Shown here in pieces: positions 10,851 to 22,735 of a stretch of DNA of 64,000 bases (position 1 is its first letter; the number at the start of each line of letters is the position of its first letter). The notes below the pieces were generated by a model. That model had not been told where the DNA came from, searched no databases, and saw only the letters and a list, made by a program, of their open reading frames with translations. The DNA comes from Apostichopus japonicus (taxonomy: Eukaryota > Echinodermata > Holothuroidea > Aspidochirotida > Stichopodidae), in assembly GCF_037975245.1 (NCBI RefSeq), contig NC_092568.1, forward strand, positions 13,727,501 to 13,791,500, given 5' to 3'. The position numbers and the translations under genes were made by a program.

Positions 10851-12428
10851 TTTAATTCGTACGGACATTTAATTAGCAATAATTTACCGTATGGCCTATA
10901 CAATAGACGGCCCACGAAACACGGGTGCATGCCTGCGGCTCCCAGAGGTAGCATTCCCAACTTAACGATGACATCATATCATCTTGTCGCGTTACAACTC
11001 GTTTTGCGTGTTACGACTTGTTTATGCATTACTTAAAATAAACAATGACAACAAGTTCTTTTGGACAGTTCACGTAAGAAAGCACATTCTGGAGAAGTGC
11101 ATTGGCAGGTCTTACAACTATTGCTGGTTTGGTACTATTATTCTCTTAAAAACCGGAGCGTTAGGATCCTTTGCAGTTTGTGTAACAAGTATTGTGAGAC
11201 TAGCATACTGTCTTGGAAAATCAAAACATGTATAAAAATAAATAAATAATAATAATAATCAAATATATAAAAATAAATAAAAACAAAATAATAAGAAAAT
11301 TTCAATATTTTTTTTTTGGGGGGGGGGGGGGGAAACAATAAAATAAAGGTGTGCGATTAAAAACGCTCCCAAAGAAATAATGAAAACGAATGCTCCCGAA
11401 ACGGCTCCCGAAAAGCGGGAGACGGCGGCCCCCGAAAACGTGTACGTGCGGTTCCCTGGGAGGGGGGAGGGGGTGAAGTAGCACGACATATACTTCATAT
11501 ACGGTAAAGCTATATTATAGTATCTTGAACAAGTCTTAAGAGATTCGGATATTCAAATATAACATTCTTTTAATGTATCAAAAACTGTGGGCCTATACTA
11601 ATTTACCTCTCGAATTACGAGCTTCTTCCCTCTTTCATTGCTGAAAACTTTTAAGAATATGATTTAAAATAAGCCTGCTTAAGGTACATCTTAGTTATAG
11701 GGAATCTGGGTACGTTACAAAGTGGGATTGCCCGGGTGCGATCATGGTGGCTACATCTAATATGGGATCTGGGTACATAAAATATTGGGATTACCCGGGT
11801 GCGATCTGGGTCCCTCTCTACCACTGTGGGGACTAACTCACTCAAACGGAAACTACAGTAATTCGTCATACTATGCATGTGCGTATGAACTTGTTCACCA
11901 GAAATCTGCTTGTGTGTTCGTTTTCTTTCTCTTCATAGTGCACTTTTACAAGCCACCGTTTGCCACTTTTACGAGACCGCACTGAGTTCATGATAAATGA
12001 GTTGCTAATTCTGTGTTCGTAGATCGCGTCAGTTTGTCAGTCTGTGGCTATATTCGCAAATCTGGACAAGTATAACTAGTTACTTACAAAGACGCCTAAA
12101 ACTAGCAAACCACCGAACATGATATTGACAAGTCATGACTGATCAATCAGCTGTTGCTTGGTATTTTCTCTCTAAATATGTTATCCCTCCGTTACCCCTT
12201 GCTATCCGACAGTTACACCTTGTTACATCTCAATTGATATAGGACATGGTGACATACGTAAAGAACATTGTCGTTTGCAGGTATATTATGGCTCGATCTC
12301 ATTGGAAAGGTCCCTTTTAAGGTAGGCGGAAACACATGACACAAAGAAGAAATCTTTCTGCCTCTCCTTCCATGAGTTGACGTTGCGTCCCGCCATACAC
12401 TTCTACTTACTTGACACGTATCATTTCA
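10851..12428. other. No gene; low-complexity tracts and a short duplication
   Basis: An A/T-rich AATAAT tract at about 11235-11300 is followed by a T run and a G run near 11307-11332. A direct repeat of about 42 bp, GGGATTGCCCGGGTGCGATC versus GGGATTACCCGGGTGCGATC with matching upstream ATCTGGGTAC, occurs at about 11704-11743 and 11767-11807. No supported coding region. Confidence 0.5.
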
Positions 12429-12656
12429 TTTGTGGCAAGAGATACTTTTTAAGAAAAGTCACCCAGGAAAGAACCTGGGGAACGAAAAACCAAACAACCG
12501 AACGACGGATCCGCTCTCAACCCCAGTCCCCTTGCATCGAGCCTTCTGTGTCTGTGTGATCATCGTCAGGTGTGTATCACGATTTCCCTCGAAAGGGAAC
12601 ATATACTACACATGATCTTAGCCAAAAGGCCGAGAAGCGATTTGTGGCAATAGATA
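12429..12656 (-). mobile_element. Retroposon headed by the 5' end of U2 snRNA
   Basis: Read on the minus strand from 12641, the first 45 bases match the 5' end of U2 snRNA at 43 positions: stem I (ATCGCTTCTCGGCC, TTTTGGCTAAGAT) and the branch-site recognition region GTGTAGTAT. After base 45 the sequence departs from U2: a hairpin TTCCCT-TTCG-AGGGAA, then about 150 unrelated bases including CCCAGG-TTCTTT-CCTGGG, ending in AAAAAG. A 16-bp near-exact direct repeat (TTTGTGGCAA then T or G, then AGATA) flanks it at 12429-12444 and 12641-12656, as expected for target-primed retroposition. It is therefore a U2-headed SINE or chimeric retropseudogene rather than a working U2 gene. Confidence 0.8.
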
Positions 12657-13459
12657 AAAGGGTGCAAATAGTTGCTCGGTCTCCAACAATTCAAGTCCAG
12701 CTCGATGACTTTTGTCATGGTTCAACAATGCAAACAGTCTGCCTTATATTCGTGTAAGGATCGTTCTTGTTCTGTACATCACTACTTCACTGCACGTTAC
12801 CATAAACTCGGTAATAGTCTGCTTCTTCGTTACTTTAACAGAAACAAAACAGAAATAACTTTGCAACTGCTTACACAGATATTAGTCATGTGAACATATT
12901 GCTCGTTTTTGGATGATAACACCAGTGTTTAGTTAATACATTCGATATGTAAGGAAGGGCCGTGGGCACGAAATTGATCACACTAGCCATAGTGAAATTT
13001 TGCATCCAATCCACGGAAACCAGCTGGGTTTGGGATTGTTCAATAATGAAATATATTATAATTCTGTATAATGCTCCCGGTGGCCCAGTGGACAATGATA
13101 CTTTCAACTCAAACATTTCAAATATTATATCTGCAAAATCTACCTCTTTCTCGAAGTTTCCAACGTTTTTTTTATCTCAATGTTCGCCTGTTCTATTCTC
13201 TCAATACATCAATTTATTTTATATCGAAATTGATTTCTACTTTGTTCTTCGAAATTTCGACTGCTCATGTGGTAAGTTCGACGCTGTGTGTCGAAATACT
13301 GCCCTTCCCACACATTCTTATAACAATAATAACATTTCACAAGCTCTTACATAAAACATCCTCTAAGTTTATACTTCGCCTTCGATCATATCGGTAATTT
13401 CATTTCTGACATATGGTGGATCAAAATATTTCTCCGATTCCGTTCCACGGGCCATATAT
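12657..13459. other. No gene seen
   Basis: Open frames on the plus strand at 12962-13397 are low-complexity, rich in serine, phenylalanine and asparagine, and show no family features. No structural repeat recognised. Confidence 0.35.
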
Positions 13460-14185
13460 CATAGGGATTTGAAATCCTCGCGAACAGTAGAAAGACACTC
13501 TGGAATAATTCTTACGTAAGAATTTCTAACTCAACGATATATGATTCTAAGATTTACAATGCGGGTACGGTTCATGTTACCCTTCGACCTTTTTACTCCG
13601 GAGGGTGCCCCACCTATGAAACTTTTCTTGAAAAGTTTAATCTTGCTGCATACCCTTTCACTACATTAAATGGCCTTATTGCTGCAATTCAGCAAACTGG
13701 AAATCCAGTTTGCGTACAAATGCTGATTCAAATGATCCTAGCTCTCTTGTAAATAATAAGTCAAATATATGTCAGCTTGTGTACCCAATGTTATTGAAGC
13801 ATATTTCCACTTATCCAAGGGTTTGTGAAAAATGGAACTTAACTTTTAACTTGACCGATGAGGGATTAGAAGATTATTTTTAGGTGTCCTTTTATAACAG
13901 TTTCCGATGCTAAGTTGCAGTACTTCCAATTTAGGTTTTTACATCGCATATTAGGTACAAACAGACTTCTGTTTCTTATGAAGAAATCAGACACATCTCT
14001 TTGTACTTTCTGTCACATTGAAGAGGAAACGCTTGATCTTCTCTTTTGGAATTGTAATATCATCTCTAGTTTCCTGTTAGATACTGAACAACTGTTGTTT
14101 GGTAGACAATTTCTCTTTACAAAACTAGACTATTTTTTGGGTAAAATTACTCATGTTTATGATCCAATAAACTTTTCATAATTCA
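13460..14185 (+). pseudogene. LINE ORF2 C-terminal fragment (CR1/L2-like)
   Basis: Several frames, joined across frameshifts, read as the end of a non-LTR retrotransposon polyprotein. At 13464-13700 the phrases TLWNNSYVRISNSTIYDSKI and NLAAYPFTTLNGLIAAIQ match the post-RT domain of CR1/L2-type LINEs. At about 13890-14140 the phrase AKLQYFQFRFLHRILGTN is followed by a zf-RVT-like motif, CTFCHIEEETLDLLFWNC. Stops and shifts between segments show a dead copy, and the RT core is absent (5' truncated). The subfamily is inferred from memory of these motifs. Confidence 0.75.
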
Positions 14186-14874
14186 TTGTAAATATCATAT
14201 TTTTAGCTGTAAATTAACTAATAGCAACCCCGATTGTAACGATTTTTTTAGTTAGAATGAAATTCATTATGAGGGTTGAAAATTACATTGCGTTAAAAAG
14301 GAACAGCTCACGAAATAAACGACTAAGATATAGGGAACTCAGAACATGTTTATCATACTCTATGCCAATGGCTGATAATTAAAATTATACACTGTCCTTT
14401 GTTGGCTTCGGTCATTAAATTAATCCCTAGTATGCCTAATGTTATTGTCATACCATTAATCGATTATAATTGATTATTGTTTACAATGTTATGCTTTTAT
14501 TATATTACGATATAATTATATTAAGATATGACATGATGTCATTACCACCGTACTGTACTATAAATGCAAATCACGTGAATAAATGATGAAAAAAAAGACA
14601 CTCTGCCAACTTGTGCTACATGTAAGGGATTCATTCACTTGATAATTACGGGAAATCTAATGGTTGTGTGAATACAACATTCAATGTCTGCATACTCTTT
14701 AGAGAATTTTTGCTAACTTGGGCGGGGTGGGTGGGGTATGCTCTGTAGCCATTAACAGATGTCAAGCGCAGACGTGTTTTGTCCTTGTATAGCTTATATA
14801 TAGTGTTAATAAATAAAGTTCATTCTAACCTGGGAAGCATACAATTCATAGTCATAATTTAAGAAGAATCTTAC
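14186..14874. other. Intergenic or 3' part of the NPAS4-like gene; nothing recognised
   Basis: AT-rich. The NPAS4-like gene must continue downstream of its last found exon (phase 2 donor at 14873-14874), but I could not identify a C-terminal exon here or further left. Confidence 0.35.
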
Positions 14875-15025
14875 CTTAGGACACGATTACTGAAATGAAT
14901 GACCGGAGAATATGGATCAACGTCATCTTGATGGATTAGATCTGCATTGGTTTTCACATTTATGACACATCCATCTCTAGTAAGCATGCGCAGTACAGCG
15001 GTACATTGACCACCTCCAGATCGCA
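14875..15025 (-). CDS. NPAS4-like: NPAS4-like exon: PAS-B end
   Basis: G|TG then 49 codons then AG. It begins VRSGGGQCTAVLRMLTRDG and continues with VIHFSNRVL. The VRxxSGG... start is the beta-strand region that closes PAS-B. The tryptophans usual at this spot in NPAS4 are replaced (C, V), a divergence from vertebrates. The donor AAG|GTAAGA shows that more coding sequence follows downstream. Confidence 0.85.
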
Positions 15026-15410
15026 CTATACAGAGGAAGAACATGCAATAATGTTTGTTAAGTGTTATGATGCTATCCTGTATTACGTCTATTTTATTTT
15101 CCTTTTTGTTTTGAATTAATCTTAACCGATCTCCAGTTAGGTTTACAGAAGTTTCATGAAAGCCATGTTCATAAAATAATGGGAGTTTCCACGTAATGCG
15201 TACTGTGAGATTCGTTATAATTACATGATACAACGACTTAAACATATCAACAGAAGAGTGACGCAGATAGACATATTGAGAAAATCAACGGAAAACAGAA
15301 CTGACGGGTAATATATAGGTCCTTATTACAGGCAAGAGACATTCCTTGCTCCGGCTGTGACTAATACATGGCGAAATCATCGCCCTAGTTAATTTAACAT
15401 GAGCACCAAC

Positions 15411-15517
15411 CTCTGCAATGCAAACTCACAGCCTCTTGTAAATCATTGTGATGAACAAATTGATACCAGGAACGATGGAGGAGTTGACTCTGTGTGAAAC
15501 CGATGAAGAACTTTATA
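15411..15517 (-). CDS. NPAS4-like: NPAS4-like exon: PAS-B core
   Basis: Entered with AG|T (serine), 35 codons, leaving G. IGFTQSQLLHRSWYQFVH followed by HNDLQEAVSLHCR mirrors the GFxxSELLxxSWYxLLHPEDL motif of PAS-B. Length 107 nt agrees with the flanking phases. Confidence 0.92.
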
Positions 15518-15785
15518 CTGCAAAATATGACAGATGACGTCATTACTGGTAAATTGAATTCAACTGAGGATGCAGATTTTAACATCATAAACGAAGAATC
15601 AAAAGCATCTCTGTCGGCAAAATAAACATCACATTATAGAGCTCAGGAAACAGTTTTACATCAATGCCAAACACGAGGCCGGGTAATATGCATGACATAA
15701 CATCATCAAGATGATATACATTGAATAACCTCTCTGGTAATGAACATAGGGTAATCATATGACATTGAGAAAGAAATTCACTAAC

Positions 15786-15967
15786 CTTTCAGAGGCGGCC
15801 TTTATCCGTAGATTCAGGTCATGAATTGTTGTAAACCAAATGGTGTCTTGTTTATCAATGTTCTTGGGAATTGATGGTTCCAGTAAGGGGTAACAAAGAG
15901 CCAAAAGGACCGTTGTCTGTGAATCTTCTGGCGACAGATGGTAAACTTTACCCTTGACGTATATTGG
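15786..15967 (-). CDS. NPAS4-like: NPAS4-like exon: PAS-A end and inter-PAS linker
   Basis: Sixty codons plus two bases. PIYVKGKVYHLSPEDSQ matches the last PAS-A strand region, and LLALCYPLLEPSIP the conserved CxPLEP turn before PAS-B. FTTIHDLNLRIKAAS opens PAS-B. Acceptor TTACAG|CCA, donor GAAAG|GTTAG. Confidence 0.9.
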
Positions 15968-16239
15968 CTGTAAGTAAATTAATTGTCGTTCACATTGTTG
16001 AATAGGTGTATGCCCTTTTATTGTCCTTTTGAAGATTTCTACGGATCAAATGTACGATGGAGGGCAATAATTCAAATGATGAGTCTTATGAGGATCACGT
16101 TGCAGAAAGCATAAGGGTGGCTAAAACTGCATTGATTTACACCCCCCCCCCCCCCCATCTCTCTTTACCCATCCCGGACTACCTGCACTCTCTGTTCGTT
16201 GGGAGACCATTAATTTCGTTACCGTTGAATGTATGTTAG

Positions 16240-16740
16240 ATGCGTTTAAATCGTCAAGTACATGCCCGTACAAGCTTTTTGGAGGATGGCAATTTGTTGA
16301 AGTTATGAACTGCCGGTCTGGGGAGGGGAAGACTTTGATTATCTGTTGGCATTATTAATGGTGCTTAAATGCCAAATGATGAGATCTTTTGCAACTGACA
16401 AAGTTTATTTTCAAGAAATTTCATTACTTCAGTAGATCTATAAACATAATGATCAAGCTTTTACAGATCAAATTTTACACATCTCATTATCTCCCCCCAT
16501 ATTATAATCTACATCATGCAGGGTGGGGGGGGGGGGGAGAGGAGTATAGCCTACTCAAGAAATTTCAATACGTCGGTAGACCTATAACCATTTTCTGCTT
16601 TCATTAAAAAAAATCAATCTGTAATAGATCAAACGTTACACAGCTCATTTGTTACACAAGAAGCATATTCTAATCTATTGTTAAAAATAACGCCAGATGC
16701 TTTAGTCACATGACAGATTAAGAGTAGGACAAAAAATAAG
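16240..16740 (+). repeat. Dispersed repeat, second copy at about 49800-50110
   Basis: CGTACAAGCTTT, GCTTAAAT, TTTATTTTCAAG and AATAACGCCAGATG occur in the same order here and at 49823-50080. Inside this copy a sub-block is also repeated (CAAGAAATTTCA...GTAGA at 16412 and 16556). No coding potential; it lies in a PAS-region intron of the NPAS4-like gene. Poly-C and poly-G tracts occur at 16141-16156 and 16522-16537. Confidence 0.6.
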
Positions 16741-19442
16741 TACGTTGCTAATGAATTCCAAATTCTCCAATATTTAATGATGCATTTGACTATATTTGGT
16801 ATTCACCTTATGCTTTGAACATCAATTGGACCTTAGAACTGTACCCTAGACCAAATTGTATTACTTCATTGTAAGCTTTTAAGAGTCAATGTAAACAATT
16901 TTCGGGGTAAAACCGATGTAAGATGCAACGAACTCATGCAGTCTGCCGTTCACCTAAATATAAAATACTAATAATGTTTCCCATGCACCTTATATCATGT
17001 TGGACAAAGAATGGTAAAACTTAACCGAAAGTTAATGAACATTTAACATGAGAGTGGTGTGGAGATTTCAAGTATTTTAAGTTTGATCATTTGGAGGGGG
17101 ATCATCCGACCACAAGTCTACATTAAAAAGTAAGGCAGGAATTATTTTCTTATTTTTTACTTTTAGCCCAAACAGGTTTGCAATTACAGATTTTTCAGCC
17201 AACCAGATTGCTCGTTACGTCAGCACCAATAATGACCATCGCTTGGAAGTTCGAAGACATAAACTAGGCTAAATAAGACACTGTTACCAGGTTTCCTTTC
17301 AAACGCCCTAACTTTACTTTTAATGCTTGGATCACATGTTGACCTTACTTATACATACGCTACATTCCATTTGGTTCGTGTAAACGTTATCTAATTTGGT
17401 GAGCCGTTCTATCGAAATCGGAATCCGTTTCGTGGGAATGGGTTTGCTTATATCTATTTCACGACGCGAGTTCACCAATTCTGAATGAATGAATATAAGC
17501 ATATGTACGGAAGCATAAACGTGCCATCAACACTGCACTGTGTACACAGTTATAATACATATGGGCCATCAAAAATGTTTGATGCACCCTGTACGAAACT
17601 TTCACTGTGCGATGTTATCGATTAACGCCTTCACAGAAAATTTCAAAAAACATCGATAGTAGATCATACAATCATAACAAACTAGTGTGCTAAATATGTA
17701 AACCAATTCCAAAGATACAAAAAGCTTCGGGTAATTTGAACGGGTATGTCTTTGTTGCAACGAATGAATTCAGACATTTTAGTAACCTCGACGTCAAGTT
17801 TCCATGGTGATGACGTAACTTTTCCGACCAATCATGAGCGAATATTTACACACAATTGCAAACCTGTTTGTGGAAAAAAAATCGCTTCCGGGCTCTTGTT
17901 CCTTACCGTGCTTCGATTTTCTGAGTGTTCGGCCACGCAATCGAGTAATCGTCGCTTGAAGCATTGTGATTTGAGCATACGACACACAAATCGACGCTCA
18001 TTGGCTGATAAGAAAAAGACAATTACTCATGAATGAGGGCGACTCATATGATTTTGATTTCTTAATGTTCTTACTTACTGTGTTTACTTACATATGATCA
18101 TAAAGACAAGCCTATCCGTCGATTAAGAAAAATAATTTACATTTGCTTTGAGGCGGCTTGTTATGGCTACCCTAGAAAACATTAATACGCAGGCTACGGT
18201 TGATAAATATTCCAAATCCATTTCAACTGCAATGTTGTATTAGTTGTACGTATATCCACCTTACACCGGGTTCACCCAGGTCAGTGTTTCTACTCGTTCA
18301 GAAAGAAACATTAAGACAATCATTTGGCCCATCCTCATCCCCCCAAAAGTACCTCTTGAATGGTAGAAGTCAATAGGCAATCCTGCATGTTAAAAGAATA
18401 ATGCATGAACCAGCCACTTAATTGACAGAATATTACGGCAACAGCTGTCAATTGAGACCTAAGATTGCGATGGCTAACAATTTGAAAGTTTTAGATTGAG
18501 AAAAAGTCTAGGTCAAGAAAAGAAACGACATTTCAAATAATTCAAAGGACAAACTTCTCCAAAAATTCCCTGTTTGTTGAGTAATCATCATATAAGACTA
18601 TTTAATCGCTGAAAATAATTCCATGAAGACATTTTCCAACAGCACATTTTGCTTTTTCTTTCTTCACTTTGATGCAGTCGAGTTTGATTTGCAGCCATGA
18701 GTCAAGTGAGATAAACACGAAATTTAAACAAGTACCTGCTGCTGGTACTGTTTTATTACGAGGCACGTGATGTCGCATATAAAAGCCTTAATAGTTCAGT
18801 CACGAATTCTCTGACATCTTAATTATTTTATAGATGGAAAGAATTAGTATCCCCTTGTAATTTCGGTCGTTTGTCAGACTGCCAGATGGTTGATTAATTT
18901 AAGCAAGAACAGAGAAAAGTATAGTTAAATTTGTAAAAACGTCCTTTGTTTTCTAAACTGCTTTGATCTTTAACATATTGGTATCAACTCTTGTACTTGA
19001 TTATGTGTCATTGTCTCTCTTCATTGCCTGTATATTTGTACCAGTCGACGTAGTTAGGTTATAGGTGTTACTATCTCCTCTCATTACGATACAAAGCTCC
19101 ATTCTCTTCTCCCAATATACGTTCCAACTTTAAATATTTACCTATACTGCACACCAAAAGACCATGGACGTCCGTAGGGGAGGGGGGGTCACTTACCACC
19201 TACCAATTAAAATTGTTTTTATATTTAACCGGTTAACCATAAATTTGTGACACCATTTGCACTTTCTTCAAGTGCAAGGGAAAGCAAATAAACAATTCAG
19301 TGAGGTCGTCAATTATTTTAATGTTTAGGAAGACTGTGGATTGTTGTAGGTTTAGTCACATAAGTTGAGTTAAGTCGAAAAGCAAACCAGCTGGGACCTG
19401 ATCGTTAGATATAATTTCATATCCCTAATGCATAGTACTCAC

Positions 19443-19554
19443 ATTTATAGAAACCGTCATAGTTAGCAGGAATTTGCAGCTGGTTCCATACAAAGTGGAG
19501 ATCTTCTTCATCCACCAGGTCCTTCAGGAAAGCTCCTTTAGATATAAGTTCTAC
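19443..19554 (-). CDS. NPAS4-like: NPAS4-like exon 4: PAS-A middle
   Basis: Thirty-seven codons plus one base, reading VELISKGAFLKDLVDEEDL, then WNQLQIPANYDGFYK. This corresponds to the LVAQG..IYDIIDPADH..VRQQL segment of NPAS4 PAS-A. It enters in phase 0 and leaves with T (phase 1), which predicts that the missing next exon begins a cysteine codon. Confidence 0.9.
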
Positions 19555-20334
19555 CTATACGTTGATATATGGTGTTTATAAGATATGTAACGGAGATCAC
19601 TTTGCAAAATGCATTGTATTACAGTTATGAGTAACTATACAACAAGACATTAGACTTTTCCTGACGTCATAAGGCCTGTAGATCAATCCTCTGTTATGAA
19701 TTCGAAGATATCTCATATCTTTGTATCACAGTATCAAATGTATCACAACTATTTTCTTTTCTATGTCAAGTTTTCCTTCCCCGTTTCGTCCCCGAAAATT
19801 TCTGTGGGGATGGATCTTCGACACCCTGCCCCTTCTTGACCCCATCTGTGGCTAAGCCACTTGATAAGGCCATAGACATACACCCTTTAAAAGTTACGCC
19901 TCAAAATACATAGTTACGAAGGTTTTTTTTTTACCCTATCATCGTCCTGTTAGAAAGTTCGATCTTGGTAGGTAAGGTCATTTTTTTTCATATTGTGTAC
20001 CTCTTTTCATATGATTCAATAATTTTTGCTGACCACGCCTATTCTTTGGATTTGTCAATATCATTCTCAATGAAATAACCTACATATAAATTATAATCAG
20101 AGAGCTGATCCTCAGCTCCCTGAACTAATGTACAAAACATATCTACAAGAGGCATTGTGAGGACAAAGTCATTGGTCCAAACGTCTTCTTGTATCGTCGC
20201 TGGGAAATTTAGTCAGAAGAACAGATGGGTTTATCATATATTGATGTTAGGATGCTATTGCACACTTCTCATATTGTTCAGTCCATGTTAACGTTATGTT
20301 CGTGGTCTTGGATCATGACAAAAGATAAACATAC

Positions 20335-20424
20335 CATTGAATGACCCAGATAATCTGTAATGTTTTCTGAGACATAAAGAAGCTTTTCTGCCGATGAAAC
20401 CATAATGAGGAATCCTGGAATTAC
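20335..20424 (-). CDS. NPAS4-like: NPAS4-like exon 3: start of PAS-A
   Basis: Thirty codons, phase 0 at both ends, reading GFLIMVSSAEKLLYVSE then NITDYLGHSM. The GFL...G/EKLLYxSE...LGHSM pattern is diagnostic for NPAS4 PAS-A. Confidence 0.92.
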
Positions 20425-21504
20425 CTGTGATAAAGACGACTCTTATTGACCCACATATAACACTAAATATATATAATAAAACAAGTACAATAATAAATTA
20501 CTAAAGTTAGGCTAATCATTTTCAACAACAACCGCAGCTTTTTGTGCCGTCATATATGTGAAATGTTGTTATTCTAACATAAAACATCAGCAGTTTGACA
20601 TAAAACATAGCACACTGTCTCCTTCATGGGTATACGACGACCAGTGTGATCGAGTAGACGATAATCTGCCGCCGAAGCTTTATTGCATGTAAAATGCCGG
20701 TGATGACCTCATGATGATATCATATCGCAGAAATGATATAGCGTGTTTAGGCCCAACATAATAGATAGAAAAATTGTAACAATTTCCTTAATCGTGCATC
20801 AGTGCACATATACTCGTATAGTAGCAGGGATGTGTTATTTATATAACACATCACTGATAGTAGCAATATCCTCTCCGACACACCCAAGGGTGGATCATCG
20901 CTCAGATGAGATTTTACGAGTTCCCGACAACTATTTCCCTCAATTAACATCATGATTTTCCTGGCAAATTACCAATATTTCCCGCAGAACTTTGCTTTGG
21001 CCCTACCGGAAAAAATAGGGCGTGCTACAACCCCACCCCTCCATAGTGATGCCCCTTCTGAGCTTTTGAATGTTGTCTTTACACATAAAAAGTACAAAGA
21101 GTAATATAGACGATGTTTATTAGGACGTCGGGGTTTTGCCATTAACATTGAAAACAACTAAACGTGCAGACAATTAATTCATTGCTAAACTAAATTAAAA
21201 TACATAAATTAAAGTAATATTTTTATGAGCCTCATTTTCTCGTTTGGTGCTATTTCGATGTCTTATTTGCAGTTTCACCAGAGAATATTTTATATTATAA
21301 ACTGATTGCTTTACGCAGGTTGTTTACATTTAGATGAAGATCAAGAAGGATGGGCAACGAAGAAACTGAGCAGCCAGCATTTGTTAATAGGATCATGATA
21401 GTTAATTCATGAAGATGGTTCAGCTATATAGTCATCTATTTCGTTGCATTATAGAATATTGTTAACACTTCATTCATACTACTGTTTCACGAAATTAAAC
21501 AAAC

Positions 21505-21554
21505 CTGATGAAATCCAAATGATGTTTGACCGTAAACAGGGTCTTCGTAACTCA
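21505..21554 (-). CDS. NPAS4-like: NPAS4-like microexon 2 (50 nt)
   Basis: Acceptor TTTACAG|TG and donor CATCAG|GTTTG bound 50 nt. Joined to exon 1 (G|TG) it reads VSYEDPVYGQTSFGFHQ, filling the variable linker between the HLH and PAS-A. The phase fits both neighbours (enters 1, leaves 0). The sequence is poorly conserved in the family, so the call rests on phase and position. Confidence 0.7.
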
Positions 21555-21959
21555 CTGTAAAGAAAGTCAAAATAATGACCCTAAAAATGTGTTTTATTAT
21601 ACAGGAGGCATGGTAAGAGAAAGTAATATCTTCTCTAACTATTGGTATCTTGACTGATCAAAAGTAAGCTTACACAGGAATTTTCATATATATTTGGCTG
21701 AATTGGACATCATTAAACTCACAGAGGACTGTGTAAGGAAATATATGCAAAGAATTAGAAAGAGTAAACAATACAATTTTGCAATTTTGAGGAGGGCACG
21801 AATGCATTGCGTCCTCACAATTTGGTATGTTAGATTCTTAATGGAGGGTCACCAATGAACTGTTCTTCTGACATTTGCTATTAATAACCTGCATCCCCAA
21901 GAGCACAATTAAAACAATGTTTAACAATCAAATCACCATTTTTTCTTTCATATTTCTCA

Positions 21960-22735
21960 TAATCCGTTAATTTTTCGACTTCAAGTTAAAATCAATATTT
22001 CAAGACAAAAAGGCAAAATTTGGAGATGAAACATATCAAAATAATTTCAACACAAACATTATAAATACAATAAAACACATCGAAATTCGATATCGAAAAG
22101 TCAAAATTTCGATATCGAAAAGCCAACATTTCAACATGCAAAGTCACAATTTCAACGAAACGTCGAACGTTTGACAGCTTTTAGAGAAATGGGGCCAATT
22201 TCAATATTATTATTTTTTCTCAAATATTTCAAGATAAAATTTCCAAACTGTAAATAAAACAGGGTGAAAAGTTTGAGATGAATAGTCGAAATTTTATACA
22301 AAAATAAAATCATATATGTTCGAGATTATATTCAAAATTTAGACATGGTCTAAAATTAAAAAAAAAAAATTGTGGATATAAATTCTTTGCAAGTTTAGAA
22401 AATAGCCGAAGTTTTGAGATTAGAAATCGAAATTTCGATAAAGGGAGAAATTATGACGAAGAGAAGCAAACGTTGGAGGTAAAGAATCGAAATGTTGGAA
22501 ATAAATACAAAACTTTCAAAATTTTAGCTTTCTGTATCGAAATTTCAAGAAAAAGAGCAAACATAAGTATATAATGACGAAAAATGGAATAATATAGTCG
22601 ACATTTTGAGGGGAAATAGTCCAAATTTTGATTGATAATTTCAGTATAAGAAGTCGGGATTTCAAGACAAATAAGGTAGAACTTTTGACAATAGTCCAAA
22701 TTTCGGGAGCGAAAAGCTTAACTTTCAAATCGGGC
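21960..22735. repeat. Degenerate AAATTTCGA/TCGAAATTT-rich tract
   Basis: Over some 770 bp short phrases such as AAAATTTCGATATCGAAAAG, TCGAAATTTC and ATTTCAAGA recur every 15-45 bases in loose tandem. The phrase is close to palindromic (TCGAAATTTCGA), so both strands look similar. It lies in the first intron of the NPAS4-like gene, ahead of the microexon, and has no coding function. Confidence 0.75.

Noticed and set aside
12445-12641. Functional U2 snRNA gene
   Set aside because: Only the first 45 bases match U2; stem IIa, the Sm site and the 3' stem-loops are not recognisable, and retroposition flanks are present.
17794-17985. Candidate for the missing NPAS4 PAS-A exon
   Set aside because: A basic stretch with a donor-like site is present, but the phase and the expected CRFN-type motif do not fit.
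20090-20215. Candidate extra NPAS4 exon (minus strand, open frame NFPATIQEDVW...)
   Set aside because: No NPAS4 similarity, and exons 3 and 4 already join in phase without it.
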